Assembly: GCF_937616625.2 (NCBI RefSeq)
Contig: NC_065570.1
Location: 11,790,001-11,854,000 of the forward strand
Direction of reading: 5' to 3'
From: Mercurialis annua
Taxonomy: Eukaryota > Streptophyta > Magnoliopsida > Malpighiales > Euphorbiaceae
Length of the DNA: 64,000 bases
Part shown: in pieces, positions 37,263 through 49,700 of the stretch
How the letters are laid out: each line of letters starts with the position of its first letter
Position numbering within the stretch: the stretch's first letter is position 1
Program-made: the position numbers and the translations under genes
Notes under the pieces: model-generated
The model's input: the letters and a program-made list of their open reading frames with translations, nothing else
Told to the model about the DNA's origin: nothing
The model's database searches: none

Positions 37263-37935
37263 GCCTTATTTTTTTATATTATTTTTCTTTTATGGCTTTG
37301 TTTTTCTTTTTACAGAGAAATAAAACATAAAATTGAAGTCCAAGCTCATCAACAACCTTGCCATTTCTTTCATGCAATTTTGATATTTGCTTATTTTGGG
37401 TTATTGATTCTGAGAGTCATTATACTTTTCCAAAGTTGTAAAATGGTCACCGAACAATTTTTTGTTCCAAAATAGTCATTGTACTTTGTGATTAGTAACT
37501 TCCGGCGATCACTAAATAAAATCCGGTGACTTTTGTCCTATGTGGCTTGCCGGAAGCTGACTCACACTTTTCTTTTTGTCGGAAAATGTTTAAAAAATTA
37601 GGGAAAAAGATGATGATGTAGAAAAATAAGAGTGATATCGACAATGGCATGACAAAGAGGAAGGTGTGAGTAAGCTTCCGGCAAGCCACGTAGGACAAAT
37701 GTCACCGAATTTCATTTCGTGATCGCCGAAGTTACTAATCACAAAGTACAATGACCATTTTGGAATAGAAAATTGTTCGGTGACCATTTTGCAACTTTGA
37801 GAAAGTACAATGACTCCCAGAATCAATAACCCGCCTTATTTTTCTATATTATTATTCTTTCATGGCTTTGTTTTTCTTTTTACAGAGAAATAAAAAATAA
37901 AACCGATGTCTAAGCTTATCAACAACCTTGCCATT
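37263..37935. repeat. Direct repeat of about 105 bp flanking a MITE
   Basis: Copy 1 (37263-37374) and copy 2 (37833-37935) share GCCTTATTT, TGGCTTTGTTTTTCTTTTTA, CAGAGAAATAAAA and CAACAACCTTGCCATT. They enclose the inverted-repeat element at 37398-37832, whose right end abuts copy 2 exactly. Confidence 0.75.
37398..37832. mobile_element. Inverted-repeat MITE
   Basis: The 435-bp element has ends GGGTTATTGATTCTG and its complement, and arms of about 200 bp including AAATGGTCACCGAACAATTT. Flanking GCTTATTTT and GCCTTATTT look like an imperfect 9-bp duplication. Frames inside (37492-37826) are read through the arms and are not genes. Confidence 0.75.
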
Positions 37936-38458
37936 CACAGAAATAAGGACATAATTAATGTTGAATTGAATACGAGCTCTACGGATGCCAAAAATCCTAG
38001 AAGAAATCCAAGAATCAAGTCTCGACTTGGTCAACTTAGCATCAACCGTCTTCTAGTCTCATGCCCCCATAATTACCACTATTTTTTTGTTTTGGGTTTT
38101 GGGAAGAATGGATGGCGAAGAGTTTTGAAAGTGATTTAGTAGAGGGAAATAGTTTAAGAGCTGTCGGATTTGTAGAGAAAATGGCGATTGAAAACAAGAA
38201 TATGGTAGAGAGCATAACGCAAACATATCGATTTAATAAGTTGGTCCTGATCAAGTTTTAAAACCCTCATATTATCATATCGATTCAATAGCAATTTTTC
38301 TTAATTGATAATATTGTTTTTTTTTTCACAACTTGTATGGTACATCTGTAGAGCTCATATATTATTTTGATTATTGGAATAGCAGTAGCCACTAAATTCT
38401 TGATTTCAACTGGTGGTACTTGAAACCCGGTTTGAGATGAAACTATGTGTTCAGCCAT

Positions 38459-39270
38459 AAATTTTATGACGACATTATATTGTTATTGGTTCATCTTTCT
38501 TATTTATAGATCATGTATATACATATTAGATACATCAATGATACATTATAGATACATCACCTGATACGTCATAGATATACCACCAGTACATTATAAATAC
38601 ATTACTGATACATCGTAAATACATCAATAATACATTAATTATATATTGTTGATACATCGATTGATTTTTATACTAGTGAACTAGCCCATACAAGTATTAA
38701 AATTATATTTAATATGTATATGTATTATGTAAAATGTTTATATTTTTTTATATAAACTCAAAGATTAGCTTCAGTTTGTGATAAATTTTATGACGACATT
38801 ATATTGTTATTAGTTCATCTTTTTTTATTATATATCATGTATATACATATTGGATACATCAATGATATATTATAGATACATCACCTGATACGCCATAGAT
38901 GTACCACCGGTATATTGTAGATACATTATTGATATATCAATAATACATTATTGATGCTTTAACATTACTTGTTTTTATTGCAATGAACTACTCAAGTCCT
39001 AGTTTGCGATTATATTGTTATTAGTTCATCTTTTTTTATGACGACATTATATTATGACGTACGACATTATATTGTTATTAGTTCATCTTTTTTTTTTTGG
39101 ATACATCAATGATACATTATAGATACATCACCTAATACGCCATAGATGTACCACCGGTACATTTTAGATACATACATCATAAATACATCAATATTACATT
39201 ACCGATACATCTTTAATACATCGTAGATACATCAATCGATTTTTAAACTAGTGAAGTAGCTCATACAAGT
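38459..39270. repeat. Tandem array, about 2.5 units, GATACATC-rich
   Basis: A unit of about 300-325 bp starts AAATTTTATGACGACATTAT, continues with TTGTTATTRGTTCATCTTT and then many GATACATCA-like words. Copies begin near 38459 and 38784; a third, rearranged copy starts near 39040. Further single words occur to about 40280. Confidence 0.75.
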
Positions 39271-40299
39271 GATAATTATATGCTAACGCTAGTTCATTTT
39301 TGATCACAAGTCAATTTAATTATTACGCTCGAGAGCGTGTTAGAAAATGAAACCATGAGTAAAGCATTCCCTCTTATGATACATTGCAGACTAAATTTTT
39401 TTAAAATTGTAATTTTTTTATAACATAAGCGTTAACTTATGATATATTATAGATACATGTTTGATGTAAAATTTATATATTGTAATTTTTATATTAAAAT
39501 AGATGGACTATTAAAATTAAATTTAATATGTATTATTTGTGTATTTTGATATGCATTATGTATAAATAGTGTATCAAAAACGTATTGTTTGTATATTTTG
39601 TACACATTACATGATATCTATTCAAATATTTTCTGATTTTTGCTCTATTTTTTATATAATTGATGGCACAATAGTGTATTTAATATTCTAGATTACAGTA
39701 GCAGAGAGAGATATTATTTATGTATTTAATATATATTTTTGGTATATTTTAAGATGTACCATTAAAGTTATATTTAATATGTATTATTTGTATTTAAGAT
39801 GTACTATTAAAGTTGTATTTAGTTTGAAAAGATTCTGAAGTAAATTGTGTCCGTTTGAATAGTTTTTGAGACGCATAAATAATACTCTATATTAAAAATA
39901 TAATTTTAAGACATATAAATAATACATATAAATAATATAGTTTTGAAACACATAAATGATATATATATATATATATTTATTATTTTTATCAATGGTGATA
40001 GATTTGATGAAGGGGATACATATTGTTATTAGTTCTTTTTTTTATATATCACATGTATATAAGATGTTATATTGATATTATTTGATGCATGAATTAATTA
40101 AAGCATGTGATACATATATCTTTTAATTTAATATATATTATACATACTGCTTAAAGACACATAAATAATACATATTATTAATTTATTAATTTATTTTTGT
40201 TTTAGAAATATGAAAAAATTATAATCAAATATGTCCTCGATACATATCTGATACATAACAGATACATATCTGATACATGTTTGAATTATTTTGAAAAAC

Positions 40300-40396
40300 T
40301 GACGCGTGACTGACGCACGTGTATGACGCGCGTCAGACGCGCTTCTGACGCGTTTTAATAGCTGTTTGACGCGTTTTGACAGCTATTTGGCACGTT
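40300..40396. repeat. Cluster of GACGCG/GACGCA motifs
   Basis: Within 97 bases there are six GACGC cores (GACGCGTGAC, GACGCACGTG, GACGCGCGTC, AGACGCGC, TGACGCGT twice) in otherwise AT-rich DNA. TGACG is the core of bZIP/TGA sites and CGCG of CAMTA sites; a regulatory role is only a possibility. Confidence 0.6.
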
Positions 40397-40509
40397 TTTT
40401 TTTTGCTTTTTTTGCTATTTGAGTAAGACATGTGTCTCTTATTTAGTGGTTAGATATAAAGTGTAAACTTTTTAAGTTTTTAGGTGCTAGTGTAATAAAT
40501 GAGTTTAGC

Positions 40510-40885
40510 TAGCATTTTTGTAAACTTTATTAATTTTTTGTATAGTTTTGTAATCTTCTCTTCAAAATTTGCTAGTTTAGCACATTTTTGAATATTTGAA
40601 ACCTTTTCTAGCCATTCGTGAAGTAAACCGAAAAAAATGTCATTCGTGAATGGATTAAACTAGCCCATTTTGATTGATTTCGCTAGAAAAGATTTCAAAT
40701 ATCCCATATCATTCAAAATTGGCTACCTTAGCCTGTTCACAAATGTTATCTTTTTTGGTTTGATTCATGATTTGCTAGAAAAAGGTTTCAAATATCCAAA
40801 AATGGACTAAACTAGCCGATTTTGAAATGTTTGGGTATAACTGATAAAACTTGCAAATGATTGATATTTTCTTAGAATTAACCAT
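40510..40885. mobile_element. Inverted-repeat element, decayed
   Basis: Inverted arms centre on GCTAGTTTAG, ATATTTGAAACCTTTT and CTAGC (40570-40620) and their complement (40770-40835). Weaker similarity runs outward to the limits given. No target duplication was found. Confidence 0.5.
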
Positions 40886-41844
40886 TTTTTAATAAGTGGA
40901 TAAAAATGCAAACAAACTACTCGAATTTGAATTTAGCCAAGTTCGAGTTCGAGTGTGTTATACAAGCTCAAACTCGAAACTCAAGATGTCTTTAAATTCT
41001 CAAACTCGAACTCAAATGACATTCGAATTACTCGAATTCAACTTGAGTTAAATAATAACAAAAAATAAGAAAAATATTATATTTGATATTTTTATTTTAT
41101 AATAATAATAATAATAATAACAATAAAAAATAAAACTAATTAATATGATAAATAACTACATTTTAATATATAAAAGTTGAAATATTAATTTTTTGTTATT
41201 ATTTTATATGTACAAGAGATTTTTTTAGCTCACGAGTCCCACGGGCCGCTTTAATTGATATTTGAATTCGGCTTGAGATTAATGTGGATAGCTTTTAAAT
41301 GAAATTAATTCGAATAGGCTGGATTCAAATTGGACTCAAATTTTTAAAGTTAGTTTTAATTTCTTTTCGAACTAATTTCGAATAACTTAGGCATAGTTCA
41401 TTTTATTTGTACCTGTATAAGCGGGAGGTAGGAAGGAGTAGCAATACTGAAAAGAGAGAAGGGTCAATCTGCCGAATTTATATTTCACGGTAAAAATAAA
41501 TTAGGGATAATTACAAATTAAATTATGAATTTTAGTGTAATTTGTAATTATAATATAAAATATAAATTTAACAATATCAGTAACTAACTTTTATTTTTTT
41601 GACAAATTAACATACCAACCAATCATATAACACGTGGTTGTATATTTAAATGTCCACGTTAGTAATTTTTTGATCTCGGTGCATTAATTTGCCAAAAATG
41701 AAAAACTGGTTACTGACATTATAAAATTATAAAATTCTTATTATAATTATAAATTAAAATAAATATTGTGATTTAATTTGCAATTTATCTAAAAAAGTTA
41801 TTTTATATTAATCAATTGAATCTCAAAATTTATATTTCAAAGTT

Positions 41845-43475
41845 GGCTAATAATCACCCACGGCCCCTAACTTTAGGGGTACCTTACGACAAACCCCCTG
41901 ATAAAAAAAAACGATCAGTAAACCCCCTAATCTTTGCGGCGGCGCTCGCTAAACCCCCTAAACCCCAAATATGACGAAAATACCCCTGGCGCCGTTTTTT
42001 TTTTAGTCAACTGTCATTTTTTTGAAAAAATAAAAAAAAATCTGACGGCGCCACGTCAACTGCCACGTCAGCAAAATACCATAAAAATTTTAAACACCCA
42101 AAATACCCCTAATTTAATTTAGAAAAAGACAAAAATAAAATAAATCAACTCAATCTAAACCATTTAATTAACCGACCCAACCACCGCCACCCGACCAACC
42201 CACCGCCCGACCACCGCCGGAAAATTTTCCGGTCATCTTCTCCGAGATGACCGGAAAATTTTCCGGTCATACTCAGATCTGTTCTTGGAACAGATCCAAC
42301 AGATCCGGCGACGTAATTACGTCATTTCAATTTTGTCATTTCAATACCTCAAATTCAGAAGCATGGTCAGCTTAATTTCAAAAATTAACAAAGATTGCAA
42401 TAGAGGATCATCCAGCTAACTCTTCACCAACAATAACTAAAGCTAAAAAGAAGAAGTTACCATGTTGACAATAATTGGCATAAACAGCATTATTAACAAC
42501 TCCATACTGATCAAGCTCATAATCCCGCACTTTTATCTCAGCCTCAACAAACCCACTCATTCTACAAATCAAACACTTTGATTCAGTAATTAACTACACA
42601 ACTTCAACTAAAATGTGAAAAAGTTCAAATCTTTCTTATACCGTTCGCCGCCTTTCATATCAAGAAATGATGAGAGACCAGTGCAGCTCCTCACGGTGAG
42701 GCGTGGGCTGATAATTGGCCACATGGGTGGCCGGAAAATTCGGGAGAGTGGTGATGACGGTGATGGAAAGTGAAGGTTGATGCATGCTGCGCTGGCACGT
42801 GAGAGGGGAATCGTCAGGTGATGTGGGTGGATAAATGGCTGCTGCAGATGCAATGCAATGGTTGATTGGAGACGTAATTACTGATTCCGGTTTTAGTTTA
42901 TTTCTTGTTCGTCGTGGATCTGTTCAAGAACAGATCCCTGCGTGGGATCTGTTCTTGAACAGATCCATGGTGTGGATCTGTCAAGAACAGATCCACCGGA
43001 TCTGTTCTTGGAACAGATCCATGGTGGATCTGTTCCAAGAACAGATCTGAGTATGACCGGAAAATTTTCCGGTCATCTCGGAGAAGATGACCGGAAAATT
43101 TTCCGGCGGTGGTCGGGTGGCGGGTTGGTCGGGTGGCGGTGGTTGGGTCGTTTGTGTTTGGGTTGATTGAATTGTTTGGGTTAGATAAAGTTGAGTTGAG
43201 TTATTTTATTTAATTTTTAATTAAATATGGGGGTATTTTAGGTGTTTTAATTTTTTAAGAATTTTTGATGACGTGTCAGCTGACGTGGCGCTGTCAGATT
43301 TTTTTTTTTTTTGGAAAGTCAGTTGATCAAAAAAGACGGCGCCAGGGGTATTTTCGTCCAAAAGGGATTTAGCGAGCGCCGCCACAAAGATTAGGGGGTT
43401 TACTGATCGTTTTTTTTATCAGGGGTTTTGTCGTAAGGTACCCCTAAAGTCAGGGGCCGTGGGTGATTATTAGCC
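41845..43475. mobile_element. Pack-MULE with captured acyl-lipid thioesterase exons
   Basis: The 1631-bp element is flanked by exact TTCAAAGTT (41836-41844 and 43476-43484). Terminal inverted repeats of about 470 and 600 bp start GGCTAATAATCACCCACGGC. They contain CCCCTAAA-rich words, repeated GACCGGAAAATTTTCCGGTC palindromes and, most strongly in the right arm (42918-43048), repeats of GATCTGTTC-x-GAACAGATC. Inner arm ends meet at GACGTAATTAC on both sides. The interior (about 42325-42870) is unrelated to the arms and carries gene exons (next entry). No transposase is encoded, so it depends on an autonomous relative. Confidence 0.9.
42461..42853 (-). pseudogene. Captured 5' exons of an acyl-lipid thioesterase (ALT-like, hotdog fold)
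   Basis: Two exons on the minus strand lie inside the Pack-MULE. Exon 1 (about 42853-42642) encodes a Ser/Pro-rich transit-peptide-like stretch ending FLDMKGGE. A GTATAAG donor (42641) and a TTTGTAG acceptor join it in frame to exon 2 (42561-42461), which encodes [20 protein letters not shown] followed by [13 protein letters not shown]. This is the start of the 4HBT hotdog domain of the plastid ALT thioesterases, with the [11 protein letters not shown] active-site segment. Exon 2 ends at a GTAACT donor and the intron then runs into the element. The rest of the enzyme is absent and no in-frame ATG precedes exon 1. It is therefore a gene fragment, but with splice sites and reading frame intact. 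Confidence 0.8.
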
Positions 43476-43970
43476 TTCAAAGTTTAATAAATCATGTTTA
43501 ATTTTATTTTTTTAATTAATTAGATTTCTAAATTTATATTTAAGTCATTTGTTTGAGCCTTTGAGGTATATAAATTAGGAGTTGTTTAACTTTAAGATAT
43601 AACTTTTAAAATTTAAAAGTTATTGTATGATTCGAAATACAAATTTTAAATTTAATTGATTAAAAATATTAAAAATGATCGATTCCAAAAATAAAAATTA
43701 GAGGTGGATTTACCCGATGCTCATACTTAAAATACCCAAACTATTCCGTTTGTCACATAGAAACAAAAGAGCCCACATACCCAGAAATAAAACTGGCAAA
43801 AACAGCCAAAATATGACCTCACAGTTTACTGATTTTTTGTCCAATTTCTAACCAATTTTTATGAAATATAAAATGTGTCCCACCTAATTAATAAATACTG
43901 AATTTACAGTAAATAAAGTAGTATGAAATTCACATTAAATTGCAGGCATAATGATCTCAAAAACAATTAA

Positions 43971-45592
43971 TTATTTGTGGAGCTGTGAGGGTAGTGCAGG
44001 GGCTGGGGTTGTAGCAGAAGTCCAAAACTGCGCCGTTTTAACCTTGGAAACACTAGCCAACACTCCCAATGGTGTCACATTTCCAACTATGGTCACCTTC
44101 TTTGCTGCAAAATCTATGTTGAAGGAGCTCACACCTGAATTAAATTATAAATTAATTAATTGAATTAAAATAAATTAGCTATAAGTAAAATAATATAATT
44201 TATATCACGATACTTTGATAAAATTAAAATAATTGATAAATAAAATTAGAAATACCTTCCATTCTGGAGATATGTTTTCTAACTTTTCCTTCACATCCCC
44301 TGCAGTGTAGTGACACTCTCAAAACCACTACCTGCATCAAACCATTTCCATCTAACAAATCACTAAAATTCATTATACTCACAATTTATATATATTTTTT
44401 TTATATAAAACCAGTTTAGTATATAAAATTATAATATTTTCATTTATAATGAAATCGGTGATATAATTGAATTATATCTCCTATTAATAACGAGCGTTTA
44501 ATTTTAACTGAAAAAATTAACTTAATCATAGATTAATATGATATTTGTTAATTGGTGGTTTAAAGTTAATTCAAAACAGTTGAATTCCAATCATTATAGT
44601 TGGAATCAAAGCCAAAACAAGTGTTTTCTAGTATGCCGAATCTGCAGGAGAAGGAGCTAGCGCTAGCGAATCCCAACTCTCAATAATACGGTCCGAGACT
44701 GGACTTAAAACTAGTACCGACGAGGACATCACAAGATTAAAAAGAAGCGAGCATAACATTTCAAATTGTAATATTTACGATTCAACTAACAAATTAACTT
44801 AGGATAATCGAGATTAAGCATGAAATTTAATTTGGACGAGTTAAATTGGACCGTTACATTGAGACTATAAATAAAAAAAAAATTAATATATGGTGAATTA
44901 GGTAATTTTAACTCCAAAAAGCAAACCTGGTTGGAAGGCTTTTCTTGTGAGATGGAACTAGAAACTGGGTTTGAAGAAGTAGACTGTTGTTGATGAGCAA
45001 ATCTGTTGGAATTAGTAGCAGAAACCAATGCTAAAACAGGATCATTAAACCCATCAATGAGATCAAAATCTTTATTACTATTATCACCCAATAAATATCT
45101 AGTTGATCCTGCAGGTGTGACCAAATCACCCTGAGCCCACCTTTTTGTCTGAAAAACCACCTCATCTTTAGCACTAGAGCAAATTATACCCTTCTTTTTT
45201 TTCTTATCATCATCACCATCACCACCACCAACAGGGTTTTTCTGAACCACAAGAACATCATTTTGTAGCTTTTTAGAGCTAATATTCTTCTTCTTGTTCT
45301 TGTTCTTCTTGTTCTTGGTATGATCATTTTCTTTGTTGCTTGTTTTTGTGCTGTTGTGAAGTAAATGGTAGGGTTGAGGATTAATGGGGAGTGTTTGAGA
45401 GGTACAAGGGGGGGCTAGTTGAAGGGTTCTTGGTGTTCTTTTTTGGTCTCTGATTATCGGGTTGTGGCGGTCGATGTTCCGGCCGCCGAGTTGAATGGAG
45501 GAGGAGGAGGAGCAGGAGGAGGAGGGTTGATCCATGCTCATGGATATTGCAGTTGAAGCTTGAGAAACACAGAAGATTTCCATTCTTTTCAT
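43971..45592 (-). CDS. NaKR-type heavy-metal-associated (HMA) protein
   Basis: Exons are 45592-44927, 44331-44256 and 44134-43971, all with GT-AG junctions and in phase, giving 301 residues. The start MKRMEIFCVSQASTAI, then MSMDQPSSS, IQLGGRNIDRHNPIIRD and a Lys/Asn-rich middle, matches the SODIUM POTASSIUM ROOT DEFECTIVE (NaKR1/2/3) family. The exon 1 end carries the family motifs VTPAGSTRYLLGD and DPVLALV. The HMA domain starts at residue 223: VVVLRVSLHCRGCEGKVRKH, with metal-binding Cys 232 and 235, then SSFNIDFAAKKVTIVGNVTP and LGVLASVSKVKTAQFW. Family members are phloem-expressed and affect sodium and potassium partitioning and FT transport in Arabidopsis. No CaaX prenylation box is visible at the end (SQLHK). 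Residues 1-222 could also start at the second Met, three codons in. It looks functional. Confidence 0.88.
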
Positions 45593-45826
45593 TTTATTAA
45601 TTGGGCTGTATTGTTGGATAGTGGAGTGTTGCTAGAGAATCTGCATCTATAAAAGATAGATAGAAAGATAGTGAAGAACATTTAAAAGCAAAGCTTGGTG
45701 TATGCATTTAGACTTAAATATTCATTTCTCCTCTCAATTTTTGTATGTTTAGATACATTAATTAATTATTCCTCATTCCGCAAGTGCATTAAATATACGA
45801 CAAAGTTAACTATAATAGATCAATTT

Positions 45827-46195
45827 TGAACAAATTATCCCTCACACTTATCATAATTAATTCACTTCAAATTATTCAATACATCATTTTTAATTTCGTC
45901 AACAATATTGGGCTTCTGTTAATTCCGTTAATAATGTGATATTCACTTTCAAACGATTTGATACCTCACTTTCAGTTATTTTAACGATTCGATACCTCAT
46001 TTTTAAACAATTAATTCAGTACCTCACATTTAATCCTATTAACGATTTGGTACCTATATTTAAGAGAAGGCTATAAGTGTTTACAAAACTAAAATTGAGG
46101 TACCAAATCGTTTGATTTTCAAATAAGAGGTACCAAACTATAAATTATGATATATATGAGGGCCTTAGAGTAATTTGCTCATAAAATTTTGACAA
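45827..46195. repeat. Decayed inverted-repeat sequence
   Basis: GAACAAATTATCCCTCA at the left and TGAGGGCCTTAGAGTAATTT at the right are weakly complementary. Between them the phrase GGTACCAAATCGTTT and its complement AACGATTTGGTACC occur. Probably an old MITE; ends not certain. Confidence 0.35.
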
Positions 46196-46242
46196 AATTT
46201 AATAATTATTCAGAAATACCTATTTAATTTGATAATAAATTA

Positions 46243-46701
46243 GGGAAAACTATTAAGAAAAATCTAAATTTTTCATATAATGGTAAAATTTGATACAAAA
46301 CAAACTTTTTTTGAGAAAGATACAAAACAAACTTTAATATTCAAAAAATTTCAAAACCAACTCTCCATCATTAATGGAGTTAACAGTTTTAAAAAAAATT
46401 CATCAGATGAAAATGATATTATTTTTCTTTAAAAATGTATAAAATTGTATAGTAACATTTTTAAATGATGATTTATAAAATATCGGATTAATTTATTAAA
46501 ATAACAAAAAAATTGTCTGTTTTGTCTATTTTTATAAATATATGGACCAAAATGATCTTTGCTATTTACCTTTTTTTCCACTTTAAGGATAGTCAGTTGT
46601 TTTGAAGCTTTTTTTTAAAAATAAGTTGTGATTCGTATCGAAAATTACCATAAAACTTAACTTGTTTATACATAAAAAGTTTTTTTTTAATAATTTATCC
46701 C
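46243..46701. mobile_element. Inverted-repeat element, decayed MITE
   Basis: The left arm GGGAAAACTATTAAGAAAAA and right arm ending TTTAATAATTTATCCC are complementary with changes; ATGGTAAAATTTGATAC pairs with GTATCGAAAATTACCAT further in. No clear target duplication. Confidence 0.5.
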
Positions 46702-49700
46702 ATGATTAATTTCACGGTAATTAATTATTTGTGCAAATTAAACAAATTAGTTAATATAATCTATCTTTTTGTCCCATTTAAAAGGATATTTATATTTTAA
46801 ATATAAATTAATTAAATGTGAATATAAATTTATATGTGTATTCATTTTTATTAATTGTTGCTTTTTAATTGTATTTAAACTAATAGTAATTAATTTAGAG
46901 AAATTAATTAGGTATACAAAAAAATTATATTAAATATTACTCAAATAGATATAAAATGAAATGTTTAATAGATAATTTTTTAAATAGGACTGTATGAATG
47001 TATATTTTTATGATTCAAGAAATTAAGGAATTTTTATTATAGGGTTATGATAAGTGGTGGAAGTTTCTACAATTTTTTCAAAAAGTTAATTCCCAAATCT
47101 ATGATCAGCCACCACAAATGATTACCATGAAAAGAATAAAGTTGTTTAGCTTATAATTAGTATGATTTTTCACATTCAATTATTATCAAGTGAGCCAATC
47201 TGAATTTATCACTTCCACCTTTGGTGAAAATTTAATTACAGTAGGTTAATGGCAGAGCACAATAATTCAGCTCATCTATATTTGTCAATGATGTGGGGGT
47301 GACAAAGATGTGGACTGTTTTACAGAGTTGTGAATAAATAGATTTTACTTTTTAAAAATAAAATTCAAAATGAGATTTCCTTTTTTTTTAATGAAATGGG
47401 AAGACAAATTTAAATGTGTAGAGTCATTTAAATTAAAATTTTAGTTATGGATAAGTATTTTTTATCTAAATATCTCGTGGACGTGATTTAAAAATAAAAA
47501 ACTACTTATTTTGTTCCTGTAGAATTGTTCAATTTTTTTATTGCTGTACAGTTTAAAAAATAGGGATAATGTTATAAGAACACTAACTTTACATATTTTT
47601 TTAATTTTAATCACGCAATTTAAAAAATCGTCACTTTCATCACCAACTACCAATTTTTCTCAAATCCACAAAAATCCGACGAGAACTGCTGACTTGTTAC
47701 TATCGGTTCGTTATATCATGTCACTATACGGCGTGATTAAAGCATGATAAACATGCCTTTAAACGGCGTCAATTTTAAATATTTTAATAAATAGTAACAA
47801 TTAGTAGCTCATTAATATATTTTAAATAAATACAATATAGAAAAATTCATTCTAAGGATAGTTATTTATTAAATATAGACAAGAGTTTTAAACAAACAAT
47901 AGAGAAAATGAACAAGTCTAGATTTATTGGGACAGAATAAATATTATTTCAACATGCTTTTGTTTTTTAATTAAAAAATTAACATTTTACTTGTCTCAAA
48001 CAACATCTATATGCCATAATCTCAATTGCCATGATTAAAGGGTAGATATGCAAACCAAATTGAAAGGAGAAATTGGTGATAAAATGCCAAAATCTAAGAC
48101 ATTGCACATATATGAAATATCAAACATATAATAAAAGCATAAAATTCCAACTGGCAGACTAACCTCCATACCAGGGTCGCGACGCGGATCGGATCCGGAT
48201 TAGTTAGGACGAAGTGAAAACCGGATGGGCTTAAAAAAAAAAGAATAAAAAGTAGTAATATATGGAATAGGAAAAGAGAGATGAAGAAAGTGACGGTTGC
48301 TACCTTTCTTTACCCACAGAATAGAAACTCCTAAAAGCTCATCTTTATGATAAGCAACCACCTTTCCCTAAAGTTTTAATGCATGAAAATGATACATACT
48401 TGATGCCTTTATCCTCATTTTTCTTTTCCAATTTTTTGTTTATTATAAAGTTAAAAAAATAAGTATATACAAAAAATTTAGTCTAATTTGTTGCAAATTA
48501 GAGTGAATGATCTAACTTTGATGAAATTGTAGCTATAAAATGGACCTAACCTAATGTTTTATGCATAAATTAGTCATTTTGCACATTTTCCACCAAACCT
48601 AAAAATTACTCAAAAATTGCCATTACAAAATGATAGACATAATTCTAGCAGGACTAAGATTCAAAGAAAATAGATAAAATAAAAGTAAAGCCGAGTCCAA
48701 ATAAGACTAGAATTCAGAATCAAAATCCAATCGGGAAAAAAGAAGATGAACCCTAGCTACTAGAAATATGATTACGATTCGGGCCAAATCGATTTTTTCA
48801 GAAAGTTCATTTTAGTCGTAGTACCAGAAAATTTTGTATTTAAAATGAATCTAATTTTAATAGAACTCATCATTATACGATACAAAATCTAATCCTGATA
48901 GGTAACTAAATTATATTCATAAACTCAAGTAATTCATTATATTAAAATAGTTTCAAAACTCTTAAATCACATAATACTAATTTCACCTAGAAGAATGCTC
49001 AATAACTCCAAATGATATTTTTAAAATTGAACCGGTGGATAGTTAGTAATGAGCTATTGGTTTATGATTCAATCAGTCAAATCTGTTCAACGTAGTTTGC
49101 TTCTAATTTTTATAGAAAGCCGTTTTTTTTATTAATTTAATTGGTTTAAATTCCGGTTAAACCAGCCAATTTAATTAGTTAACTTCTGATATAATCTTAT
49201 ATTCTTTCATTCTCTATAGCCGAATCAACTACAAATTTAAGAATGAACTAATCTAATGAACTTGAATTGGGTTTGATTTCCAAATATGATTTACAGTATC
49301 TTATGAGCAACATGGAATTTTGAGGTTGGAATAAAATGAAGGTCACGAGGCATTTCCATGTAATGCGTTGGTTTGGCCTGATTATAATAAAAGGTTAAAG
49401 ACAACAAGTTTGGTACTCAGAACTGCTCAATAGTAATACAACAACAGCTGTGCATGGCCTACATTTTTTATTTAATTCTTCTCCATTCAATTTTCGACCA
49501 GTTTTTAAATATGCCTCTATGTGTATGAGACAGTCCAACGGTAAAATTCTTTGCAACAGCTATATATATCAGTCCAAATTTATTCAGATTTTTTTTAAAA
49601 TTTTAAAATTGGTGTTTTGAGATTAGGGTTTAACGAAAATGTTGTTTCTATTTTCAATTAATTTAGGATAATTAAATTAGAGAAAAGTTGTTTTAATTTA

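Noticed and set aside
42835..43166. Plus-strand frames with QEQI and RTD repeats
   Set aside because: They read through the GATCTGTTC palindrome array in the right arm of the Pack-MULE.
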